A stretch of DNA of 26,608 nucleotides, from positions 1-26,608 of the forward strand of contig JADIIX010000221.1 in assembly GCA_027604505.1 (NCBI GenBank), read 5' to 3'. A program made the position numbers and the translations under genes. Origin of the DNA: Gonapodya sp. JEL0774 (lineage: Eukaryota; Monoblepharomycota; Monoblepharidomycetes; Monoblepharidales; Gonapodyaceae). Shown one piece after another: positions 8,556-19,254 of this stretch (position 1 is the stretch's first letter; each line of letters opens with the position of its first letter). The notes under the pieces are model-generated. The model was not told the origin of the DNA. It was given only the letters and a program-made list of their open reading frames with translations, and did no database searches.

Positions 8556-10209
8556 ATGTCTTCGACAATAAAACTCTTCGGTAAGTCGCGATTTCTATTC
8601 AAAATCTCAATCTTTCCTCCATATCTTCTTGACGTATTTGCTGTATTCCTTATCCTGGGAAGATATCGGCATCAATCTCTGTGGTAGGTCCACTGACTGG
8701 GCGAGCAACCACACGATGACGTGATTCAACTGGCAGCGGTCCACTGACCCCAGATCCCATGTTTCGCGGCATCTACCACGGGAAAAGAGTTCACGCTGGT
8801 GAGTCCCGGTCGATCCCCATTGCGGTCTGTGCTTCCTCCATGTCGCACTTGGTTATTGTCTCAATGCCAACGTGTGGTCCGCCATTTTTATATTTGCAAA
8901 GACGACTTCGTACAAGTTTTGCAGCGCGCCAAGGGATCAAATGTGGTGGGCATGATGATTACGGGTGGAACACTTGAAGAGAGTAAAGAGGCACTAGAGC
9001 TCGCAAAGTCCGACCGTATGTATTATCCTCATCCACTTTTGTGCAACTGAGGGATTCCATCTGATCTTCAAATCACCGGATTCCATTCTCGTCCTTCAGC
9101 ATCTCTCTTTTCAACTGTGGGATGCCACCCGACTCGCTGTAAAGAGTTCCTCGCTGACCCGGAGGCGTACTACAACCAGTTGCTTCAAGTCGCACAGGAG
9201 GGGATGGAAGCTGGCAAGGTGTTGGCAGTGGGAGAATGTGGATTGGATTACGACAGGTTGAAATTCTGTCCCATGGATGTTCAGAAGAGGTTCGAGTGCA
9301 GACGGAGCTCGAGCTCCATCGCAGCACACATGACAAAGCCGTCCATCTGAAAAGTTAGATTTTTTCCTTACCACTTCCGCCTCTCACAAGCGACGGGCCT
9401 CCCCCTCTTTCTGCACAATCGCGCCTCCACCGACGACTTTGTAGCACTCATGATGCAACATCGGGGCACTTACACAAAGGGTGTCGTCCATTCGTTCACA
9501 GGGTCTTCAGAAGAACTGGAAAATCTTCTCTCTGTTGGAGAGGGAATTTACATCGGCATCAACGGATGGTGAGAACCCCAGGTTTTGTGTGTCCATCGAT
9601 TGTACCAGTGTCGCCAAACTTCCATCGACCTTTTTCTGCAGCTCGCTCAAAACTGAAGAAAACTTGGAGGTGCTCAAGAGAATACCACTGGAGAAACTCC
9701 TACTTGAAACAGGTGGGTCTGTCAAGCCACACCATCACCGTCCAAGAACAATGCTTATGTGCTCTCATCGAAAAGATGGACCATGGTGTGACATCCGTCC
9801 CACTCACGCTTCGTTCCCCTACCTCTCATCGACCTTCACACCAGCGACACCACCAACGATACCTGTTCAACCTTCCGGTGGCCAAGCGAGCAAGGCGAAA
9901 CCCAAACCCGGTCCAAAGGTTGAAGGAAGTTTTGAGCGCCGTCCAAAAGAGCGCTTTGAAATGGGTAAGATGGTAAAAGGTAGGAACGAGCCATGTGGAA
10001 TGATGTGAGTTTTCTCTTCTTGTTGTGCGCTTCCCGTGCGAACCCCTCCAAACCCCACCTTCCGTCCCTCGAACTCTCAAAGCGACGTTCTCCGTGTTGT
10101 TAGTCGCGTGCGGGGCGTTTCTGAGCAGGATTTGGCCCTCCAAGTGGCACGAAATACTGCAGAACTCTTCCCAGCTTTGCGAGCACTTTTGGACAGTGCT
10201 TCAGAATGA
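8556..10209 (+). CDS. TatD-family metal-dependent nuclease (TATDN1-like), with one apparent frameshift
   Basis: Nine exons: 8556-8580, 8663-8683, 8754-8798, 8902-9015, 9100-9353, 9391-9568, 9642-9712, 9776-10004 and 10083-10209. The product (about 354 residues) follows animal and fungal TATDN1 end to end: DIGINLCDPMFRGIYHGK, STVGCHPTRCKEF, GECGLDYDRLKFCPMDVQKR, LPLFLHNRAS, GVVHSFTGS, YIGINGCSLKTEENL, LLLETDGPWC, VKGRNEPC and a terminal NTAELFP. The metal-site residues Glu (GEC), His (FLH), His (VHS) and Asp (ETD) are all present. TatD enzymes are Mg-dependent 3'-5' exonucleases linked to DNA repair and apoptotic DNA breakdown. The exon lengths sum to 3n+2, and the frame must change at about 9296 in exon 5, right after QKRFE. 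A segment about 12 residues longer than in homologues follows. This is either a sequencing indel or a genuine lesion. Confidence 0.88.
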
Positions 10210-10422
10210 AACCACACACATGGAAGCTTGCTCACTGATTGTACTAAATTATCATTGATTGATCTGCCCGGCCAGCCAACAACCGACAAAGGAGGGGAAA
10301 AAAAACGTAGCTAGGAGACAGAAAGAGTACAAAAGGACCGCGCCCTGACAAAACGAGACTCCCACAAATTGCACATGTCCTAGTTGCATATCAGCGTCCA
10401 TACCAAACCCAACACACCGCAG
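10210..10422. other. Convergent 3' ends of TatD and CENP-C genes
   Basis: Only 213 bases separate the two stop codons on opposite strands, so the 3' UTRs probably lie close together or overlap. No hairpin or repeat stands out. Confidence 0.5.
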
Positions 10423-12796
10423 TTATCTCTTGCGTCGGCGTTCGACAGCTTTCCCCTTTCCTCCATTGTCTGCATTCCGTTTTCCCTTCACCACATTCTC
10501 ATCATCCTCCTCATTCCACCTCCCCCTAACGACCATGTTGTCATCACTGCCCTCGATCCACCTTCCTCTGAACCCTCTCTCGGTAATGCTTTCGTTCCAC
10601 CTTCCCTTCATCCCCTTGTCATCATTGCCCTCCTTTTCGCCTTCCTCCTTGATCCTTCTACCAGACTCGCAACAGTGGGTGAAGAAGAGTCTAGCTTCGT
10701 CGTCAGACTCATTGTAAATCCTGTACTGGTTACCACGGGGTACGAAAAAGCTGTCACCGGGCACCGCTTCAAACTTGTTGCGATTTATGAGGACGCTGAC
10801 ACGGCCCAACAGGACACAAAAGACCTTGACGTTCAACATAACATATATCCATCAACAACCTGGGTTGATGCGTAGCTGATGCGCTCTCAATCAATGTCTC
10901 ACCATTGCGTTTGTTCTCGTGTTCTTGGCTGGCTTCTCACCCCCAGGAGGTATGAGCATGCTCCCCGCTGCACAGAACTCTCCTTCCGAAAATGTCTTGG
11001 CAAACCGGTACGACTCGTTCGCCACTGGTCGAAGCGGTACGTTGGCCAGAGGAACAAAAACCTCTGTAAGTGCAATATAAAGACGTAAGTACAGTGAGAC
11101 TGCCATCGAGTGCCCCGAGGTATCGCGCACACCAAGCTCACTCACTTTTGAGAGCTTCCACACCATCGGGCCACACGATAACGTGTGCATCACCATCTTC
11201 GCGACCTTCTGCACCTTCTTCGGTCTCTGGAAGCGCTCTTCGCGCCTTGATGGAACTCTTCATCGCGTCGCCAATTTGCTTCTCCATCGATGGACCTCGA
11301 ACTTTCTTACGGGGACCACCACCTTGCCCTCCTCTCACCCTCTTGGTTCCACGAAGCATATCTGCAGACGGTGAATACGTCTCTTTCCGTGGTTTCCTCT
11401 CTCGTTTCGAGTTCACATCCGGTGGAAGATAGTTTCCGATGAGTCGTTCCAGTACAGTTGTTACCTTATTCCTGGTCCCACCGGGCGTCGTTTGATAAAT
11501 GGATCGATCAGGATTTCGAGGTGTGCGTAGTGCTGATGAGGGTGCACCACTTCGCTGAGCGTGACGTGGTGTGGGGGGAGTGGAAGGTGGGATTGGGGAT
11601 GGGGGGGCACCTGGGCCGCCATCATCGAGAATCTCGACACTTTCTAAACTGTCAACGGAGATGGCTCGCTGGCGTCGGACAGGGGATAGAGCTGGCTGAC
11701 CGGACCCGAGACTAGGGCTTCGTTCTTGTCGAGAGGAAGCGGGCGCGGGAGCGGGGGAAGGTGGGAGGCGAGCGGGTGAAGAGCCGGCTAGAAGGCCGAT
11801 ACGAGAGCCTGAGCGCCGGGGTGGAAGACCGATGGTCTCGTCCACGCGGGAGGGGAAGGAAGGGCGTCCTCGAGACATGGCGCGACCCGACGAGCTGGCC
11901 CGACGAGGTCCAGGAGAAAGAGAGACCTCAAAGTCCGCTTCGCTAATATGCTGCTCCGCGGCAATTGGGCTGGGTTGCTCGTCGGCTGCGCCGAGGATCT
12001 GCTTGCGACGGGAGGAAGAAGAACTCTTTGGAAGCTCGTCAGGTTCGCCAGACTGTGTGGCCGGTCCCCCAATCGACCGGGGCCGACCACGTGGAGCGGA
12101 GCCGGTGAGTGATTTTCTAGCGGAGCGGGTCGTGAAGGTCGCTTGGGAATCCACGCAGATCGGGGATACGGTAAGCTCCGTGAAGTGAGGCAATCATCTT
12201 CAACGTGGGACATCATCCATGACTTCCATGAGCTTGGACAGTATCAGTGCCATGCTACCCTCTGGTAGGTATTCCTGTTGGTCGCGGCCGGGTTTCATTC
12301 CCCACGGCAGGAATATTTTGTCGCTGTAACACACCATCCTCATTCTTTCTCTAGCGTGCATTTGACGCGGAGTGCTACTCACTTATTACTGTAGTTGTGG
12401 TAGTATTCCTGGCATCATCCGCATGGTGCGCTTCCTCATCTTCAACTGCTTTCCAGAAGAGGGCAGGGTCCGCTGTCCCGTGAGCCGTATACGGTACACC
12501 AGTGGGAGCTCGCAGGCCCGTTTTCCTGTAAGTTTCCAGACAAAGAAGGGAATTAATTTTGAATTACTGTCCTGCATGCGGCGGTTGAAACGGAAAGCTC
12601 ACCGTCCCCTCACTCCAGGCTCGTAAACCATTGTGGGTCGCGTCTTCCCAGAGCGATCCTTGATAGCGCGTAGAAATTCCATACGCAGTTTTGATATTCC
12701 AGAGTTCAACGTGTTCAACGGCAATGAATTGGAGTACACAATTCAAATAATAGGAATCGCTGTACTCACTCGCGGCGCTTTCGAAGCAGACGACAT
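10423..12796 (-). CDS. mif2: CENP-C/Mif2 inner-kinetochore protein
   Basis: Seven exons join in frame to 613 residues: 12770-12796, 12603-12658, 12383-12525, 12205-12261, 11146-12141, 10903-11063 and 10423-10824. The N-terminus has the Mif2_N signature KTGLRAPTGV (from residue 29). The long middle exon is Ser/Pro/Arg-rich and disordered with two AT-hook-like GRP cores (RGRPRS, SRGRPS) and basic clusters. The C-terminal cupin spans about residues 427-531: FAKTFSEGEFCAAGSMLIPP, then VFCVLLGRVSVLINRNKF, PGDSFFVPRGNQYRIYN and ARLFF. Mif2/CENP-C dimerises through this cupin and links centromeric CENP-A nucleosomes to the outer kinetochore. Two oddities stand out: no proper CENP-C motif with its Tyr/Phe-Trp end is visible, and an 82-residue charged tail with RGRW repeats follows the cupin. 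The intron joining 12205 to 12141 has a weak donor (GTTGAA). Confidence 0.87.
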
Positions 12797-13344
12797 GGCA
12801 AGTCCAATTGCACGGCTTTCCAGTAAGTGATAGCAAAAGATAAAATGATGGTAGTGGTGATGGCGTCAGTCGGTGGGGATTTGGTGCAGGGGATGGGACA
12901 AAAGGTCGGAGAGTCTGATCGATTTGGGAATCCACCGGCGGCACTTCAACTGCACAGATCGGAATCTGAAGCGGGCGATGAAAATCGTTCAACGCCTGAG
13001 GACTCGTCCCAGCTCCAGTTTTCACTTGGGTGAGGATGATTCGAGCACGGGTGCCTTTGCACCAATAGCCATATATTTGGTGCGCCATCGCCAAAACACG
13101 AACCTGGAGTAACGGATTTATCTTCGCTCCAAGTCAGCGCACACGGTTGCATAGTGCGGTGCTTTATGACTCCACAATCCGTCTTTCGGAGCAAGTCACC
13201 TGAGTAAATGGTAACGAGGAATTTAAAGAGGAGCATTAAAGGATCATCTTATTAAGGATTGGGATTAATCCAGCAAGTGTAAGCAAGTATATGTACGTTT
13301 GCAATGTAAGAAAGTCGTTTGCTGCAGTCTACCACCAGTTCCCT
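12797..13344. other. Promoter region of CENP-C gene
   Basis: About 550 bases between the stop of the coiled-coil gene and the CENP-C start, both minus strand. On the minus strand a 176-codon open frame spans it and runs into CENP-C exons in another frame. It has no recognisable domain and is probably a chance frame. A TATA-like AAATATATGG lies near 13070-13080. Confidence 0.45.
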
Positions 13345-16300
13345 TTATCCAGAACCGAACAGCCAATCCCCCTGTTCTCCCTGCTGAGATGTGTCCGCCA
13401 TCGGCCTGGATCCCTGCGCAACAGTCCTTATTGCCATAACACTCCCCGTTGCGTTGGATTTGGGGACCTGCCGGGAGCTGTATCCATTTGCGTTCCTTCT
13501 CGTTGAGTGTGCTGCTCGAGATTGATCTTGCGCTGACACCGGCTGTCGAGAGCTGCCAGCTTGTTTGCCGTATGGGTCTACCCTTTCGGAACCGGCGATT
13601 TTTGTAGAAGAAGCCAGAGATTCTTCACGATGAGAGGCTAGATTTTGTTTCGAGGTAGGCGGAGGAGCTGGTGGCTTCCTCCCGGGAACTTTGGAATGTC
13701 GCATGTCGACAAGGTCATACGGATCATTCACAGAACTCCTCCCATTCACGGCAGTCTCGTTCATCTTGGATTTTGCAGCATCTGCAGGTGTTGCGCCTCT
13801 AAAATTAGATGCATTTTGACTTCGATCGGCATTCGCGATCATCTGCGCGATCAGTGGAGGAACAGAGTGAGTACATTCTAAAAATCCAAAATCCAAAATG
13901 GAAATTCCTACTCACGTTTGGACCTTTCGAGAGCGGTGCGTGTCGATCCTGCTCGTACAGGGGTCAACACAACTGGTACAGAAAACCACTCAACACAACC
14001 TTTGTACTCACTGCTTGACATCTCACAGTCGTTGATTGGGCACTGACATCCGAGTCATCAATGTCCTCCTCCATCGCACGATGTTCGGACTTTCGCATCT
14101 TGCCTCGTGTTACTTGGTTTCTGGTCTTGTCAAACTCGATGTTGTTTCGTTGCTGAGACACCGCATACGCACGCTAGAATGAAAACCATATTTTCAGTTC
14201 GGAGTCTCCACATGAAAGTAGCTGTAACTACGGCAATCAAAGTAACGAACCTCCCCCCGTTGATCCATATCAGTGCGATCCATTGTTTTGTTCACATTCA
14301 ACATCTCCTGCCTCCCGACTCTCCTTCGAGCCCTTGCCGACAGACCACCACCGTCACTTTGGTTGTCCTTATCAATATCTGTTAGCACTTGTTCCTTTCG
14401 CTTCCGACCGGGTGCCTCACGACGCTGAAGGATCGGACCGTGCGATGGAGGGATCTGCAAAATCGGTATCCGACTGGATCTGAGAAGTTCACCCTTATCA
14501 CCAGACTACGCAGCACAAATACCTTCAAAAGTTCATTTTCTTGGGTCGGTTGAAGTGTTGATGCTGTCTCGTCCATCGCATCGTGTTGACGGGGATGCTG
14601 TGGCATCCCTGGTGCGATTGGCACATTACTCGTTAAAGGAAGGTCCGTGATCGGACGAAATCTCTGACTACTGTGATGTTGTTGTTGTGATGGCTCGACA
14701 ACAAATGGGTCAGAACTCATTTGGCGCTCGGATATCTCGTTTTCCACTTCGATGAGAAGACCCAGTCCCTTGTAGGCGCTGGTTTGTGAACTTGTCGACC
14801 GTCGTTAAAAGCCCACACAACTCACTTCAATAAGTTCTTCTGAAGATTGAGAGGCAGCGGCCTCTGCTTGCGCATCATTCAGAGGAGTAGCCGGGTGAGA
14901 GTTTCGAGGACCACTGGGATAGCCCCTCCGAATCTCCCGCTGGATTTGTTGTTGAAATAGAGTCGCGCGCTCGGCGGCACAAAGTTTTTCTTGCAACTTC
15001 TCGAGCTCCGCCTTGGCTTCGCACGTTTCTTGTTGCGCTTTAGCTGCGTCTTGCCGCGCCTCATACGCATCTCGCTGCGTGTCCTCCAGTTTGTTGGCAA
15101 TGTCTCGAAGTCTCGAAATCTCTTGTTGCATATCTTGGAGTAATTTGTCTTTCTCGGATACGTTTGTACGCAGCGTCTGGGCCTCGCTTCCCAAGTTCGA
15201 AAGGGTAGCGTTCATCTTGAGTGCTCCTGCCATGAGCTCTTCGATTCTTTTCGCCTTCGCTCTCTGTAATCATGAGAGCAAGTATGTATTTGCATAGATC
15301 GCAGCACAGAAACCCTACTGTGATCGACGATTTTGTCGGTACTCACCAGCTCCTCGTCCTTTTTGTTTATTTCCCGGGTCTGGTAACTACACAGCTCCTG
15401 CGTTCTGGCTTTGACCGCATCATCTACACGGGTCTTCACAGCGTCTTCAGTGATGAGCAACTTTGCTGCGGCCTTTTGCTCGTCGAGCTCCACCTGGAAA
15501 GATGGCAATCGCGTGATATGGAGGGTGACGTTGAAGCCAAGAGAACACTTATTCTGCCGAGAAACAACGCACCTTAATCTTCTCCAATTCAAAATTTTTC
15601 CTCTCCACAGTCGTCTCCACTTCCCTTTTCGCTTTACGCTCTTCTTCGAGCAAGCGATGCAGTTCGGCGACTTCAGTCTATGGTAGTTCGACGGGGGATT
15701 GAAAGAGAGTGATGGTAACCACATCCTTGTATGTCTTAGTCACCTTCACCCCATTCAATGCGGTTGAGTGCTGAGCCTCCAGTGCCTCTTTGGCACTTTG
15801 GAATCGACTCTGTGGACAACGGCAGCTCGCACCGTTGGTTCATTGCCGCATAAGAGGATTTCATGACATACTCTCACCTTTTGTTCTTTCAGTTCTTTTT
15901 GGCGAGCACTAGAAGAGAAGCCCGCCTGTGGGACCGGCGAAACCAGTAACGAGACTTTGCAAAACTCACATTTCGGCAGCGTCAGCGGACGCTTTTGCTT
16001 CCTCTCCTAGTTTTCTGATTTCTGCCTCCAAAATTTGCTTTCTGAATCGGAGTGAACAACGTTTGAGCTTTTAATGGCGTCGTGATGTCTAAAGGCTCCT
16101 CACTCGTGTCTCAGCTGTTCAGTTTCCACAGAGAGCCTGCCGATCTGATCATCCCTGGTCTGAACACTTGATCAAAGGTCAAGAAATCATGAAGATATGT
16201 TGACATAAATGATAGCTGATGTACTCTTTCACTTACGCCACATGACTTTCGTTCTTCAGTTTCGTGATTTGAGATGCAGTTTCCTCTCCAGCAGTTTTGA

Positions 16301-18972
16301 GGCTCGAGATATTTATTTCCAACTGAGATATCCTGGTAGTCAACGATTCTCTTAGTGTAACAGGTTTGAGTTGTTCGTCAGAAATCCATCCCTCACTCTT
16401 TTATTTTGGCTTGGATATCCGACTCGAGCTTGATCTTCAAATCTTGGATACTCTTTTCGGAATTTGCCAGTTCGGATCGGTAGGTCTCCAGCTCTGATCG
16501 AGTCCTGGAGGGAAAGATGAACAAGTTCTCTGATTCCGCCGAATGAATCTCAAAACGCACCTTTCAGCCTCCACCGAAAGCTTTTCGAACTTGTTCTGTG
16601 ATTCGGCTAGTTTTCTTTCAGAGCTTTCGAGTTGCTTCCCAAGCTCCGCGACACGCTGCTCGAGGTTGGCTTATCATCGAGGGAAATTTGTTGTCGGCAT
16701 CAAATGTAGAAACCTCAACAGATTAGGGAAACGACTCGAATACCTCTTGAGGATTCAGTACTCGTCAGCTTTTTTCTGACTATTTCAAACGATTTCTTTG
16801 AAGATCCCAATCGATCGATGAGAGCGTGACACTTGCGATCCAACTTTTCGACTGTGCAATTTACAATGGTGCTTTGAGTGTTGTTCCCGTCCCTAAAAAT
16901 TGAAATTCGATCCACTCACCCTCGTGAGCGAGAGCTTCTTCCTCAAGTTTGGCGCGATCTTCCGATGCTTTTGCCCGATATGCTCGTGTATCCGCCTTTT
17001 GCCTTTCCTTTTCAAGCTCCAGAAACATCCGCTGTGCATCCTCGACTTGCTTTTGAAGGGGTCGAAGTTTAGCCAGAGCAGATTTGCATAAAGTTTCCAG
17101 ACGGACACGACTAGAAAGCCGGGTCGAGACGGCGGCGAAACAGGCAGTCAGCTGGTGGACGAATGCAGGGGGCTTTGCATGTGCTGGGGACGCACTCATC
17201 TGTCTCTTCCTTTACAATCGACACGGATTCGCTGAGACAACCTTCGCCAGGTCTTGAAGGTGGAAGTTGCTTTCCTTCAGCAGCTGTACATGCGAGCATT
17301 GCCTCACGAAGGCATCGATCGCGAGCTCTCGAGGCCTCCCGAAGGCGAAGCTCCAAATGAGCTATCCGGGCGCGTAAACGTGTCGCTTGATCAAGCAGCT
17401 ATCAAAGAAACAAGTCTATCTCGAGTTCAGAGGAGGTCTAGGGTTTATCACGCACCTCAGCTTTCCCTTTTAATTCCTCATTTCTTCGAACTCTTTCCTC
17501 CTCTTCGCGACGACGATCCTCCTGATTTCGAATATCAGCTGCCATAGCAAGAGCCAGATTTGATGTGAGACCGCCTGGGCCACCGTACGGAAGCATTCCT
17601 CCTGAGCCGCCATTCGGGCCACCGGCGGATGGCCATCCCCACGCAGGAGACGACGAATGTGGTTGAAAGGGTACCAAAGAGCCTTCAAGCATATGCGTCG
17701 AAGTAGATGTCAAATTTTGCGATTGCCTGATCGGGAGCTGCTGAGGCTGCCGCGGAGTGGTGGTCAGCGCAGGGGGGCGAGGTTTTTTGGTGGGTACTGG
17801 ACCATCATTGCGAGATGGCGCAACAGGTACACCGGGGTTAGCGCCAGGCGCGGAACGCTTTAGAGTTTTTTGTTTTGGTGGGTCATTTGCTTGAGTACTA
17901 GGCTGTTGTGATGACGCTGGTTTCTCCTGTTGTGTTTCGAGTGGGAGAGCGCGGCGCTTGGGCAGCTGCGTTTGAGGCTGGGGCTGCGAGGTTCCCGCAA
18001 AATCGTCGACGGCGTTCGGTTTTCTAGGGGCGCTAAGGCTCTTAACGCCACGAGATTGGGAGATTGGAGGTCTGGTTTCGGTGCTGCTCGACGATGTGTT
18101 TGAAGGAGCGGGGGAGGGAAGATACGAAGTATGGAGGCCTTGACGAAAGTAAAGGAAGAATACCCGTATTTTAGAGAAACCTTCAAGCACGAACAAATTT
18201 GAAACCATCCATTGGGGACTCTTTGGCAGAGGCGTCAATCCACTCCGATTTTGCTCAAGAAAGGCGGCTTGAATCGCTCGTCACCTCCCCTACTGTGAAT
18301 CAACTCCAAAAAGTCCTTCACTTACCTTGCCTATCACCGTCTTCTCCCATCTCGTAGCCAACGCTTGTTGAACCAGCTTGCTCCGCGTCGTAGATGTCAT
18401 TCATTTCACCTCTGGAACTTCCCACAGAATCTCCCGATTCTTTTCGGAATCCCTCCTCCTGGTGGGTCCCGTTCGAAAATTCTCGATAAAACTGTTGATT
18501 CGCCTCGGTAGGATGAACCTGACGCGACTTGTTTTGGGAGTTTGGGGGCTCACTGGTGGGAACTGTCGATTTCCCGGAGAGAGCCTGATCCGCGTCGCAG
18601 AGGACACGGTGATGTTGGATTCAACGGGAAAATAGCATTGCAAGTCACCAGATTGGAAAGAGAAGGGAAAAGTACCCGGGACTTCTTCTCCGTCGCCTGC
18701 CCTTCCGGACTCACCGCGGTATTTCCCTGTGCTGCAGAGGCATGAAACCTCGTCAAACCAGTTTTTTTCTCCCCAAAGTTGAATGTAGTCAGCTGTGGGC
18801 GCTGCTGCTGCTGCTGCTGTTGCTGTTGTGGTCCGTTGACAGAGAATACCCCCATCGGTCCCCGTGTCACACCTTTCGAAAAGGGATTCGACACATTGGG
18901 AGCTCCAGCATTTTGAGATCCGGGAATGTTTATCGCAAACGGCTTGGGGCCTTGTTGGCCGTTCTCATTCAT
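13345..18972 (-). CDS. Large coiled-coil protein with disordered ends, unassigned
   Basis: Twenty-two exons join in frame to about 1391 residues: 18715-18972, 18326-18584, 18181-18267, 17456-18138, 17216-17398, 16920-17151, 16744-16851, 16561-16669, 16397-16504, 16237-16332, 16104-16154, 15970-16041, 15878-15908, 15744-15809, 15573-15677, 15347-15493, 14826-15263, 14523-14768, 14251-14454, 14012-14173, 13916-13948 and 13345-13842. Residues 1-400 are Pro/Ser/Gln-rich, with a nine-Gln run near residue 50. Residues about 405-975 are nearly continuous coiled coil (for example LEQRVAELGKQLESSERKL, LEAEIRKLGEEAKA). The last 400 residues are polar with basic clusters (GRKRKE, RARRR) that could be nuclear signals. 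This layout (disordered head, roughly 570-residue rod, basic tail) fits synaptonemal-complex transverse filaments, spindle-pole or nuclear-pore rod proteins. Sequence alone does not decide. The true start could lie upstream of 18972, and the 42-base intron 18139-18180 is optional because it is in frame. Confidence 0.78.
18795..18835 (-). repeat. CAG/CAA run coding for polyglutamine
   Basis: On the minus strand a run of CAA and CAG codons gives nine glutamines in the disordered head of the coiled-coil protein, between VNGP and RPQLTT. The pure CAG part is the kind of tract that changes length between strains. Confidence 0.85.
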
Positions 18973-19254
18973 GCTTTGTGGGATGGGTTGGAGGCCGGTG
19001 CGCTGTGTGCCCAGGATATGGCTGGGTGTCCTTTTTTCGATTCTCACGTCGAATTTAAGTCGAAGATAATCTCAAAGACTGAACCTGCACAGTCCGAAAC
19101 AGATATTTATGACAAAATGAATGCAAATTAGTCCGACCAGCGCTATTTTGCGTTATGGTAGTCCGCCCCGCCGAGATACTGCCACTCCGAAGCGCGCTCA
19201 AGATTCCAAGATAGTCCGGTGAATACCTATGTATCATCAACATATTTATCATCA

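Noticed and set aside
9117-9350. Continuing the TatD frame through CRRSSSSIAAHMTKPSI to its stop
   Set aside because: The downstream exons clearly continue the TatD domain in phase with the other frame, so a frameshift at about 9296 explains more than early termination.
12564-13094. A 176-codon minus-strand open frame upstream of CENP-C
   Set aside because: It overlaps the first CENP-C exons in a different frame, has no domain, and CENP-C exons 1 and 2 (MSSASKAPR joined to DRSGKTRPT) explain the conserved splice signals there.
19050-19250. A possible upstream exon of the coiled-coil gene or extra 3' exon of the ABCG gene
   Set aside because: The ABCG protein ends properly after its last helix at 19255, and no ATG with a fitting donor was found upstream of 18972.
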